Shown here piece after piece: positions 1 through 10,526 of a stretch of 64,000 nt of DNA; the first letter of the stretch is position 1, and each line of letters starts with the position of its first letter. The stretch covers positions 186,001 through 250,000 of the forward strand of contig JANFOG010000010.1 of the NCBI GenBank assembly GCA_024336345.1. Reading direction: 5' to 3'. Source of the DNA: Mariannaea sp. PMI_226 (lineage: Eukaryota > Ascomycota > Sordariomycetes > Hypocreales > Nectriaceae). The notes beneath the pieces are model-generated. The model saw only the letters and a list, made by a program, of their open reading frames with translations, made no database searches and had not been told where the DNA came from. A program made the translations under genes and the position numbers.

Positions 1-1
1 G

Positions 2-262
2 CACCTTAGCATTGCCCACTTCCTACGAAAAACTCCACAGGCCCGGTGCTGGGTTGTTGCCGGCTTCCACACCGGCCGTGAGAAGATGAAAGGTTTCTAT
101 GAGGCCGAGGCATTGAGGAAGGTCGGGCTGTCGGTCGAGTACATCTGGGAGAGGGACTGCAACGGCGAGGAGAGAGCCTGGGAGACGGACCGCGAGGATG
201 ACATTACGATTCGGAAGAGGTGGCTTGTTGTTGCTTCGCTCAAGTGGATTGAGACTCCTTGA
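2..262 (+). CDS. nnt1: Efm7/Nnt1-like protein methyltransferase, C-terminal part
   Basis: This is the last 86 codons of a gene that begins before the window; reading frame 2 is open from the first base to a TGA at 260-262. The segment WVVAGFHTGREKM, followed about 25 residues later by IWERDCNGEER and a closing DITIRKRWLVVASL, is what I recognise from fungal proteins annotated as nicotinamide N-methyltransferase. In yeast the family is Efm7 (Nnt1), a cytosolic SAM-dependent enzyme that methylates the N-terminus and adjacent lysine of translation elongation factor 1A. The SAM-binding motifs lie in the missing upstream part, so catalytic competence cannot be judged. It converges on the next gene (vps3-like, minus strand), with 673 bp between the two stop codons. 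The family call is fairly sure; the exact substrate is inferred. Confidence 0.7.
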   Translation, partial: HLSIAHFLRKTPQARCWVVAGFHTGREKMKGFYEAEALRKVGLSVEYIWERDCNGEERAWETDREDDITIRKRWLVVASLKWIETP

Positions 263-935
263 TTTAACGGCATGGTGTCCCGAAACTACGAACACTTCTC
301 TTCTTATTCTAGGCTTCCACAGACCTAGCAGAAGATGAAATGATGAAGGGGTTGAGGATAGGGGGAGAAGGACCACGAGAGTCGTTTTTAAATCTCTCTG
401 TCCCAAAGGAGCACACACACACACTCACAACACACTTCTTTCACGACTGGTCATTTCCGAACTCAGCGCCATTGTCACCTGGTGCAGGCACGCGCCTTTT
501 AGCTCGTCCTGTACCGCCCAGCATGATTGGCCTGGTCAGCAGGATCGTGCGATAGCAACGCCCGCTCGACAGTGGCTTGGAGGGATGTAAGCTTGGTAAA
601 ATACTTGGCAGGAGAACCTTTTCAAGTATATGGGAGTGAAGATGGGATGTTGTGTATGTGAGAGAAGGTTTTTGATCAAGAGATGTTGGATGAGAAAAAT
701 GTGACCACTACTGGAAGCAAGAGGCATTTTTATTGAGACGTTCCTCAATGTTGGAGAAAGGGACATTGTGAAGGAGAGGGACGAGAATAGGCCTTGTAAG
801 ATATGACATCGAAAAAAAAAACGTGAATCATCATCTTTAGATATAAACATAAATGCAACCAATAAAGAGCTAAGATACAAAGAACACGCTCAGTTTTTCC
901 CTTTCCCATCCATCGTATTACCATATATCCGTAGT
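263..935. other. Convergent 3' intergenic region
   Basis: Shared downstream region between the methyltransferase (+) and the vps3-like gene (-). It contains a short (CA)n tract near 412-430 and AT-rich stretches that suit two 3' untranslated regions. No coding sequence or RNA gene can be supported. Confidence 0.6.
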
Positions 936-3900
936 TTAGTTCGGCGCTTCAATAGTCGGTCCCTGCTCCTCTACTTTGACCACATAGTCATAATTGACTC
1001 GGAGATTCTGTGCACCGCTCAAGGCGCTGGCAAACATGCTGTCGTGGCGCTCACCCACAAGTCGCTTGAGGGCGCCGACTAGGAAGCCAGCAATGATGTC
1101 GACGGACCAATCGTCTGGGATGAGGCCGAGAACCTCATCAATCTCGAACCAGCTGCCGAAGCGCTCCAACAGTGCACCAGTCTGCTCAATGCGGTCGCTG
1201 GCGTCTTCGAGGGCTAGAAGCTCACGTAGGACCACGTGGAAGAGGCGTCGTTGCTCTTGTGGGTCAGGTGCATCGGCGGAAGTGGAGGCGGAGGTACCGG
1301 AGCCGACCCGTAGACAGTAGGAGACGGCCGTGTCGTAGTCACCGAGGTTGTGAATCAGCAGGCGCAAGGCGTCTTCATGTTGACGAGCGCGGCCAGCGAG
1401 GATGATAGTTTCCGGAACGAGAAGGTCGCTCGGAAGGGTAGAAATGCGATCGCGAATAGCGCCAGCATCGTAGTCATGATTGCTGCCGAGCAGCTGTAGA
1501 AGACGGAGGCGACTGTGCCAGACCTCGTTGTCGTCTGGAGCGTTATCGCGAAGAAAGTGATGGTAAGTTGGTTTTGGGGCTTGAAGGGCCCGGTATGCCT
1601 CATAGGTTGCCCTCACCATGTTCGAGCTCTCAGGGGAGGTTTCTAGGTCGGTGACAACAACATCGAGATAGTAGGCAATGAGATCGTTGACGTAAGCGGT
1701 GTTGCCCTTGCCGAAGACAAGGTGTTCGAGATAGTATTTGACAGCATCAGGAGCCTCCTCACGAAGGATCTCAACGACCCGAGTAGGCTCAAATTTAGGA
1801 GCGCGACCTTTATCCTCGGCAAAGACTTGCACGCCCAGCTTGGGATTACGGGTCGCCAACCAGACACCGTATTCATGCACCAAGCTCTGGCTGCTGATCT
1901 TGGTCAAGTACTCACGCACACGCTGCTCTCCGTCGCGTAACTCCTGCCCATCGTCCTGTTCGCCTTCAATGATGCGCTTCCAGGTTGCAAGCACGTCTCC
2001 AGACATCTTACGGCTCTGATAGAGCCTGCTCAAGACGAAAAGGCGGCGATAAGACTCGAGAAGATCCACAGCTCGATCAAAACAATCCACACCCTTGTCG
2101 ACAACCTCATACAGCTCGGACCTGACAGTGCCACCTTTGCCCAAGCCCTTGGGTGAGTGCTGATCTATCTCAAGGAGAACGAGTAGGAGAGCTGCGTCAA
2201 CTGTGCGAAATACCTCCTGCTCATCAGCCACGCTGCCAAACCCCTTCTTCTTCCGCCATGAACCAAGGAAGTTTCGAAGGAAGTGCATAGCAGGAGAACC
2301 GAGAGCCGAAATTGGGCCGTTGGCCGTTTTTGTGAACTCCTCGCCCCGTAGGTACGGTTCTATCGTCTCCCTCACCCCCCCATAGATCCAGATCCCTCGT
2401 CTTTTGTCAATGATTTCGTTTCGAACGCCAGGAACAAGGGACAGGATAACGCGGGGGTCGAGACCACTGTCGACCAAAACTTCCTCCAGCGCCTTCGTCT
2501 CCGAGTTGGAAAATGGCTTGTCTTCTGGTGACTGTAAGAGGCTAATGAGGAGCAGGACTCCTGCCTTCTGACGGATATAACCCAGAGTCATGAACTCCAG
2601 CTCTGTTCGAGCGTCTCGTCCACGGATCGATTGGAGCAAAGTCAATATAGGTTCCCGATCAATCTCTCGTGGGTTCTCATACCACTTCGGGCATGCAGCT
2701 GCGAGAGTAGTGTCAAGTTGGATTAAGAGTGGGTTTCGGATTGCCCACCAAATGCGGTTACCAGCCCAAACAGCCAATCTGGCTTCCGCCTTTGCAAGTT
2801 GCCTGGCGAAGTCTTCTCCTTCAGTATTCCGGGTAGCCTCCCAGCCTTCAGGCAATGATTCTTCGTCCTGGGAGTCGAAATTCTGTTCAAACAGCTCTTT
2901 CTCTTTCGAGAGGCGTTCTATAGACAATGCTGTCCTCGAATCGGAAGTTTTGAGTGAAGAGACCGTGGACGGATCAGGGGGAGGTGAGAATGGCGTAAAC
3001 TTCCTTTGACATAACCTCTGAACCACCTCTTCAAACACCGTTTCTTCACTGCCTGCTAAGGAGCGGATACCATATACTCCAGAGTCTGCGGTATCTGGAG
3101 CTTCAAGCCAGAATTTTTGAGGATTGGGTTCCGAGCCAGCGGTGAATGTTTGAATCTCAAGACCATGATGCAAGCCATTACCAAAGTCCTTGGCTGTCGA
3201 GGCCAAGACATAGCCTTCTTCCTCCTCCTGGAGCGCCGATGTGGACGAAGACATGTCCCCAGAAGGCCCATCAACAATAACATCCTTGGGGTATCTATCA
3301 AACTCAAGTGTTGGTCGGGTTGGATCACCATCAAGGTTTACAAACATGCCAATACCAGGCTCCAGCGGACTTGTTCCAGTGACGATTAGAAACTCATCTG
3401 GAGTGGGAGAAGTAATGTGCGGCTTCAGAAATACCGCCCCAGGTCTTGGTCTGGGTTGGGTAGTTTGAACAGGGGTTGTGGTTGGTGAGGGCGCAGCTGG
3501 TAACGGTTTGTCAAGAGATGGAGGACTTGTAGATTGGCCTTCGCTTGGTTTTGGACTTGAGGATGGTGCTGGAGGCGAAGGGCTATGAAAGTCGCGGTCT
3601 TCGCCTTCATTCCCCCTTTGCTCATGTCGACGAATTGATCCTAGGATCGAACCGCCGAGGCTTGTACTTCGGCCATGGCCGACAGCAGGAGTGGGACGAT
3701 TACCGGCTGAGGAAGAGCTTCTTGTAATTCCAGAAACGTCTGTTGCAATACTCTGTGGGCGTCCTAGGTCGTCAGGAGGATTTTCTTCAACAGAAGATAT
3801 GCTCATTAACGGAATCTTGAGCTGTCTGTCGACATCAACTAGCGAGTATGACTTTGAGTCGGCGACACAAGCAATTGTATCGCGCCGCACAGTCAGGGTG

Positions 3901-4620
3901 CTTCCCGAAAAGTCGATCGTCTTATGGAGGGTCAGTGACGCAGCAAACATAACAAATATTGAGTACATACCCTGAGGACCCGCGCATCTTCGCCAATTCG
4001 GACGACCCGTATCCTCCTGTTAAGAGAGAGCATTATTGTTACTCCAGAGCTGGCCTCGGCCCCCCCATCGCTTGTTGCCGATTCATTGAGGTCAAGGCCG
4101 CCAATCCAGTTGCAATTTTTGACTTGAGTCGTTCCGAAAACGGGGCTGAGCTCGGGGAGGGAGTAAAAGGTAACTGTCCAGTTGCACAGGATACATGCTT
4201 TCCCGACTCGAGGTAGCAGAAGGATCTGCTGAACACCGGGACGGGAGCTCGTGGGGGTACCGGGAGGGTCTGAATAAGCAGGACGTAGTCGCGAGGCTAG
4301 AATGTAGACAGGCTGTCCGGATTTATCTCTGGGATCGGGGGGGATTTGAACGAAGTGAAGTAATTCGGAAGCTGAAGTGCCGACATAGAGGTTATGATCT
4401 GGTATCGAGCTTGTTTAGCATGCGCAAGCCAGGGAAACCAGGTTTACTCAAGACAAAGCTTACCCAAATAATCGACACAATTTATCTTAATATCATCCTG
4501 GGAGCCATCAGCGGAGAGTGGGAGGTCGTCCAACAATGAACGAAGCACATAGGGACCGTCTTCACGGATGGCATGCCCCAGGCTGGTTGAAGGCGTATCG
4601 CCTAAGCCATCGGATGTCAT
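936..4620 (-). CDS. vps3: Vps3/TGFBRAP1-like CORVET tethering subunit (CNH and Vps39 domains)
   Basis: Three exons, complement of 4464-4620, 3971-4398 and 936-3920, give 1189 residues. Introns of 65 and 50 nt have GT-AG ends and keep the frame (phase 1, then 0); exon 2 has no ATG of its own but carries clear beta-propeller sequence (HNLYVGTSASELLHFVQIP, ILCNWTVTFYSLPELSPVF). The N-terminal third is a citron-homology (CNH) propeller interrupted by a Ser/Pro-rich insert around residues 230-370; the rest is an alpha-solenoid with the Vps39 domain 1/2 pattern. There is no C-terminal zinc RING as in Vam6/Vps39, so Vps3, the Rab5-binding subunit of CORVET in endosome fusion, fits better. Yeast Vps3 is about 1011 residues; the insert explains the extra length. 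It is divergent from coy1, with 556 bp between starts. The Vps39-family call is strong; Vps3 rather than Vam6 is likely. Confidence 0.8.
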
Positions 4621-5176
4621 AGCGGTAGGATAGACGGTAGCCTCATCGGAGTAGCCCCCCCATATCGAGTGCTATGAGTGCAAGAAGACACAGAAGGTCG
4701 CGGAGTTGTCGGATGATGACGAGGCTGGTGTTGGTTGGCAGTGGTGGAGAACTGTACGCAATCGCGCAGGGTAGCTCTCAGCTGGGTGCTGCTGGAGCTA
4801 CGTAACTTCACTTAGGTACCTTACCATACCCAGTATTTACTGTAGTGCAGACGTCACGAGGCTGTGGCGGGGTGGTAGGACGCCCCTGTGGCGCAGGGCT
4901 TGGCGCAGGTTCTGGCGCAGGTTCTGGGACCTGGTGTCTTCAGCCTGATCAGCTCCCGAACCAATAGCACACTGAGGCCACGCCACCACCTAGATGGAAC
5001 ACGTCCCCAGCTCCGTCCTCGACCTCGCCTGGAGCGTCAACTCAAGAGACTCACAACGACAAAGACCACCAACCCAACTTGCTAGCAAACCGGGCGCTAA
5101 CGCAATTGTGCCGGTGCGAGTTATTCCGCGAATGATTCTGCGCAATTATTGAGCCATTCAGATTGAAGCTGACATC
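4621..5176. promoter_or_regulatory. Bidirectional promoter of vps3-like and coy1
   Basis: The two start codons are 556 bp apart and face away, so this stretch must hold both promoters and both 5' leaders. It includes a GGCGCAGG-type direct repeat near 4888-4930. No clear TATA box is visible on either strand, as expected for constitutive trafficking genes. Confidence 0.5.
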
Positions 5177-7466
5177 ATGAGTGACGCTCTTGCTGAAGCC
5201 GCGATAGAGTCGGCTAGGAAATCTGAGGACGCTGAGCCAGCAGCAGCCCCAACATTCGAGGGAGAGAACAAGTTCCAACACGCTATCTCGGCATGGAGAA
5301 GTATGCGACTTAAACTGCACCGATTTTTTTCTCAAAATATGTTATTAACAGTCTATTTCTAGACATCGACCTCACCAGCCTCGTGTCCTCTCTCGACAAT
5401 ACGGCATCGGATATTGTGACTTACCAGCGCGATTCGACAGTTCAGCGAAAGGAACTCGCCCAAAAGACAAAAGAATTCCGCAAACTGGACGATGGAACCA
5501 AACTTACGGAAATCAAGGGCCTGTTAAAAGGTACCAGCTTAAACTCGTCTTTACTTGTTGTGTACCAGACTGCTAAAATGATGGAATAGCCTACCAAGTC
5601 TTCATCGACCTCCTTACAAACCACTCCAAGGCCGTTAACTCAGCATTCTTGCAAACTTATACCTCATTCTCCGATGCGCCGGACCCATACCCTTTGCTCG
5701 AGGCCTCCGTCGACTCAATGCTTATGTCTGAAGACACATTACCCAAGCTCACTGAAGAAAACAAACACCTTCAAGATAGCGTCTCCAGGCTTACATCCCA
5801 ACTCGAGGAAACAGAGACAAAGCTGCAAACGGAAAGAACCACCCGTAAGGAACTGGAAGACAATTTGGAAACCCGAGTCAAGGAGGTTGAGTCGTCATGG
5901 ACTGCAGTGTTGGAGGAGAAGAGGGACAACTGGGAAGCCAAGGAGAAAGCACTGGAAGACAAACTGGAGAATCAAGATCGTCTGCTGAATGAGATGAGAG
6001 CGAGCTACGAAGTCAACCAGCGACTCGGCAAAAATGGTGACGACCAGGAACAACGCAACCAGGTCTCTATTGCTGAGCTGGAGATCCTTCATTCAGACCT
6101 GGAACGTACGAGTGCTAGGTTAGCGGATGTGGAGGTACGAAACGAACAGATGAGGCTAGAGCTTGCTCAAGCCAAGTCATCGATGCAATCACAGCCTGAC
6201 ACATCTCTTGAGGATGATCCTGGATATATGCGCATGCGTTCAGAGAATCAGTCAATGATCCGTAAGCTGGACGCTGCAAGAGTGGAGAAGGAGGGCCTCA
6301 AGCGAGACCTTGATGCTCGACTGCGGTCTGTGGAGAGAGAAGTATCGTCACTGAAAGACGAGCGAGATGCCCTCAAGGCCAAGGTCCAGAAGTGGAGCGA
6401 CTACGATGATATGAAACAGGAACTGGAAGTTCTCAAGAGCATTGAGTTCTCCACAGGTGATGACGATGACGCGAAAGATCACATGGAAACAAGTGACGCA
6501 AAGGGTAATGCCCTCGAAAAGCTGCTCCTGGCACGAAACAAGAAACTCGGTGACGAGCTCACCGTCCTTCGTGTTTCGCACCGAGATTTGCAATCCCGAC
6601 TGGAAGATCTCCAAGAAGAGCTGTCGAGGACAAATGCAGACCTGGAAAGGTCACAGAATCTCAATGAGAAGCTGGAGAGCGATCTTGAGAAGCTACAGGA
6701 GGAAGGCGCCAGCGTATTCCCCTCAGGAGCCTCTGTTGCCGGAACATATATTACGAGGAACGCCGGACGTAGAGGTCGCATATCACCAACATCATCTATT
6801 ATCAGCGGGATGGATCCGCGTGGCATGGGCGATCGTGAGCCCGTGTATGGTGGTGGTTCTGGCATCCTGCCCATGGTGACAGCTCAGCGTGATCGATTCA
6901 AAAAGAAGAATGCAGAGCTGGAACAAGAACTGTCACAGGCTCACAGGACGACATCGCAGCTTCGACAAGAGGTCGCAGCCCTTCAGAAGGATAATCTCAA
7001 CTTGTATGAGAAGACTAGATACGTTTCGACATACAACCGTGCAGGGGCCACGGCGTCATCGTCGGCGTACGGCGCAAACCCCAATCCCTCGACGATTCCC
7101 ATCGGGGAAACCGGTAACCCTGGCATCGCGCTGGATCGATACAGACAAGCCTATGAGTCAAACATCTCACCGTTTGCAGCGTTCCGAGGCCGCGAGTCCG
7201 CGAGGGCATATCGACGAATGAGCCTGCCGGAACGTGTAGTGTACTCGTTGACCAGGATGGTGCTGGCGTCCCGTACCAGCCGGAACCTCTTTGCGGCTTA
7301 CTGCGTAGCACTTCACCTTTTAGTGTTTGTGTCTATGTACTGGCTCGGTTCATCGGATTTCGAACAGCATCTCAAGACGACGACAGCGGTCGTAGCCGGG
7401 GGAGGAAGTGCAGCAGCTGGGGGAGGCAGTCCGATGGACGAAGCACCGCAGGTCCTTGGCAAGTAG
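5177..7466 (+). CDS. coy1: CASP-like golgin (Coy1 homologue)
   Basis: Exons 5177-5300, 5363-5530 and 5590-7466 give 722 residues; introns of 62 and 59 nt both interrupt a codon after its first base and restore it exactly. The protein starts with about 40 acidic residues, then a conserved N-terminal segment (ISAWRSM side, then IDLTSLVSSLDNTASDIV), a long heptad-rich coiled coil over roughly residues 120-500, and the C-terminal CASP domain with a single membrane anchor near residues 664-686 (LFAAYCVALHLLVFVSMYWL). CASP/Coy1 proteins are tail-anchored Golgi tethers that interact with the COG complex and Golgi SNAREs in intra-Golgi retrograde traffic. The C-terminal cytoplasmic coiled coil plus one TM close to the end is diagnostic. 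The first ATG is used; no earlier in-frame one fits. Confident call. Confidence 0.9.
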
Positions 7467-9614
7467 GAGTAGATGTGGGGATGAGAGGAAGGCGAGCATG
7501 GACCAAAAATGGTTTGACAAATTAGTCTCAACCTCTCGTCCGGTTAGAGTGTGTACATATGTGTATGAATAGCTGCGCGCTGGTATTCGATCAGTGGATT
7601 TCATGCGTTTTTAAATTACTGGAGGTCTTTCTGTTGTTGGGTAACAGAGCAGTCGATCCTCCAGGTTGGATGGACCACACTGCAGTACTGGCTTTTTATT
7701 TTTTCCCCTTTGGCGTAGCTAGTCCTTTGCAGTATGGAAGAGGAATTGAGATGCACGAGAGACGGAGCTTATTTTCCTCTTCTGCTTGATAGATGAGATG
7801 ATCGGCTCATGTACTGATGAACTATTTTTAAACATAGAGTAGTCTGGAGTGTGTACGGAATATTAATCAAATTAATACTATTCCTACTTGGAGTAGACCA
7901 CGTTCACCACATCTGTCCACTATGTCATGTCCACTAATTATTATGCCATGTCCTACCTTACTTTCTTCAAAGTGTCTTAGATATGTGCATTTACGGAAAG
8001 GTCGCCAGATTGGGCCGCGCGGTTCCACGTTCGTTCGTTTACTGTAGCCGCTGGCCGCATCAAGCGACCCAGATGTGTGTTCAGAAAGTAGCCAATAAGA
8101 GCCCGACACGGCCCACACTAGATGGCGGCACGGCGGGTGGAGCTGATTTCACCGTCATGGCTTCTTTGTAGCGAGACTGTTTTTAGAGGCCAAGAGCGTT
8201 TATTACTTGGCTTTATAGAGAAATCGAGAGTGCAGATCCCCGAGGTGAGTTGAAATATCTCCGGTGGTGCTAAATGCAATTGCTGTAGGTAGAGAACCCC
8301 ATGGTGTTTGTGATTGCTTGTGCTTGATTAGAGAGAAAGAAGTAGGAGGATGTGGCAGAGTTGGCTGGATGAACATATATCTACCTAGGTATACACAGAT
8401 TATACTCCCATATTTACAGCTGATAAGCTGATACGAAATCTATTCATGTCGTCCGCCCTTCACAATTCGGAATGAAAACATGTTTCGAAACAAGCATTGA
8501 TCTTCCGCATTTACAACATCTCCGGGACTCGGAAAAGCCACTTACGAATTGTTTGCACTTTGGCGTGTCTCACATGTTTTAGTTCTCTGCGCAACACGTA
8601 GCTCCGTCTCCTCCACCATGAACCACGAGGCACACTCATACACATGCACTCTGTCTGTCAGTCCAACGCAATGCAACCACTCCCGATCGCATTCTCTTCT
8701 CTCTTTTTTTTTTTTTTTACACCATCTTTTTCCCAGGATGCATGCACTTTACTCGCCGAAGCAGGATTTCATCCTGGAGGTACTGCACGTACGAAATTCG
8801 TCCACGTTTACACGCTTTCATTCGCAACGTCGTGCCCAAAGAGAAGTTGATGTCCCGTCTCCTCCACTCCTCCTACATCTTCGGCGCTTAACTAGCCCCG
8901 TATTTTCAACGCTTAGCCAATCGCCGGTCCCAATCGCCAAAACGTCCGTCCGCGATCCATTGGATCTCCTGCAATGATGAGTTCATCCTCCACGCGCCCA
9001 GCCAAGCGTGGAAGGGGTGGGGGAAGGGGAGTCCACTTTCTCTTTTTCATGTGTAGTTACGTAGACAGGATTGCGGACAATAGACAATGTGTTTCCTCAA
9101 CCACCCCGGAGCGGCTTCTTTTTCACCGGATCTCGATCCATAGATTCTTGACCTTGAGCCAATGGAAGGACGAGGACCTAGCACAAGGTAGCCTGCGCTT
9201 TGCCGCCGAACGATTCATGGATATTGAACGCTATATCGTTCGCTTTTGGGTTGGTAGGATGAGTTTGGTATAATAGAGAGAGAGGTCTCCTCGAGCAGTG
9301 CAAGGAATATTTTTCTTCTCATTTTCATTTGAATCATATTCTTCCACCAGATTCCTATTCTACCTTGACGCTTCGGTGTCTCTTTTCCTTTTTTTCCTTT
9401 TTCTTTATTTTTCCTTATTTCCTTTTCCCTTTGTCGCGTCTTCTCTCGTCTCTCTTCAGTTTCATCGTATTTTACAATTCCCTGAGTTGACCTGTTTACG
9501 GGCATTGGACCAGTTTACGAGACCTCATTACAATCACGAACGGTCTGGGACGATTTCATTGACACTTTGTCACCCATCTCATACATAGTCTCACATCCTC
9601 ACACCCTTAACGCA
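7467..9614. other. Intergenic region upstream of the DUF3455 gene
   Basis: About 2.1 kb between two plus-strand genes. The last kilobase is pyrimidine-rich (a T14 run near 8707, and TC-rich DNA from 9340 to 9480), probably promoter and 5' leader of the secreted DUF3455 gene. Several short open frames (for example 8549-8977) have low-complexity translations and no recognisable domain. Nothing else is supported. Confidence 0.5.
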
Positions 9615-10526
9615 ATGCACTTCTCAACAGTGTTAGCCACATTCCTCGCCACGGCTATCACAGCCGCCCCTACCGAGCCCCGGGTTAACACCAAGGACAC
9701 CCGGTCAGCCGTCAATTCGCTGGGTTCGCTGTCAGACTACTTCAACCTCCTCGCCGTCAAGGCTCAGGCAGCGAAACATGGACAGCAGCCAACTGTCTGC
9801 GATTTGTCCAAAGCAAAGATGCCAGTTGGTAAGTGGCCCCTGTCTAGTTCCTGATCTCAATTGAGTTCTGACAAAGCCTGAAATAGCTCCTACGCCACTT
9901 CCCGAGCCTGCCAAGGGGCTGACCCTCCACCACGTTGCCGTTGGTCGTGGAACTCAGAACTATACTTGCGCGACTAGCGACTCTTCGTCAGTCCCAACGG
10001 CAGCTGGCGCCTTGGCCACCCTTTACAACGCAAGTTGCGCGGCCGCTTTGTACCCTGACCTCCTGGAGCTCGTTCCCGGTATGGCGGTTCATCTCAATAT
10101 TCCCATGTCGTCCGGTCTAAGTCCGGCTTGGATGGCCGAGTCCGGTCACCACTACTTCACCAACGCGACGACACCCTTCTTCAACCTTCAAACACAGAAC
10201 GAGAACCTCGGTCAGGCGCCCTGCCAGAAGAACAGCTCCTCTCCAGCTCCTCCCAACGCCCCCGTGGGCCAGAACGGCGAGTCTGCTGTCCCATGGCTGC
10301 AGCTTCCAGCCATTGAGGGTGCCACCGATGGTATCAAGGAGGTGTACCGGGTATCAACGGCGGGAGGTAGTGCTCCGGCCACTTGCCAAGGGCAAGAGAA
10401 GTCGTTCCAGGTTGAGTATGCTGCACTGTAAGTCTCATTTTGTCCCCTGCCTTGCCGAGGATATTCTCGAACTGAAAAACTGACGTGGTGAGTAGATACT
10501 GGTTTTATGCAGAAGAAAGCCAATAA
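9615..10526 (+). CDS. Secreted DUF3455-family protein
   Basis: Exons 9615-9828, 9887-10427 and 10496-10526 give 261 residues; introns are 58 and 68 nt. The last exon supplies only the ending YWFYAEESQ, which matches how DUF3455 proteins finish, and supports the second splice. The N-terminus is a classical signal peptide (MHFSTVLATFLATAITAAP, cleavage likely near residue 18). Family hallmarks are visible: an LHHVAVGRGTQNYTC block, a central HYF segment, and WLQL before the final KEVYRVSTAGG and CQG region. Several Asn-X-Ser/Thr sites suggest glycosylation. DUF3455 proteins are common in ascomycete secretomes and sometimes labelled malate dehydrogenase by error; their function is unknown to me. 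Neighbours do not suggest a role. Confidence 0.85.
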
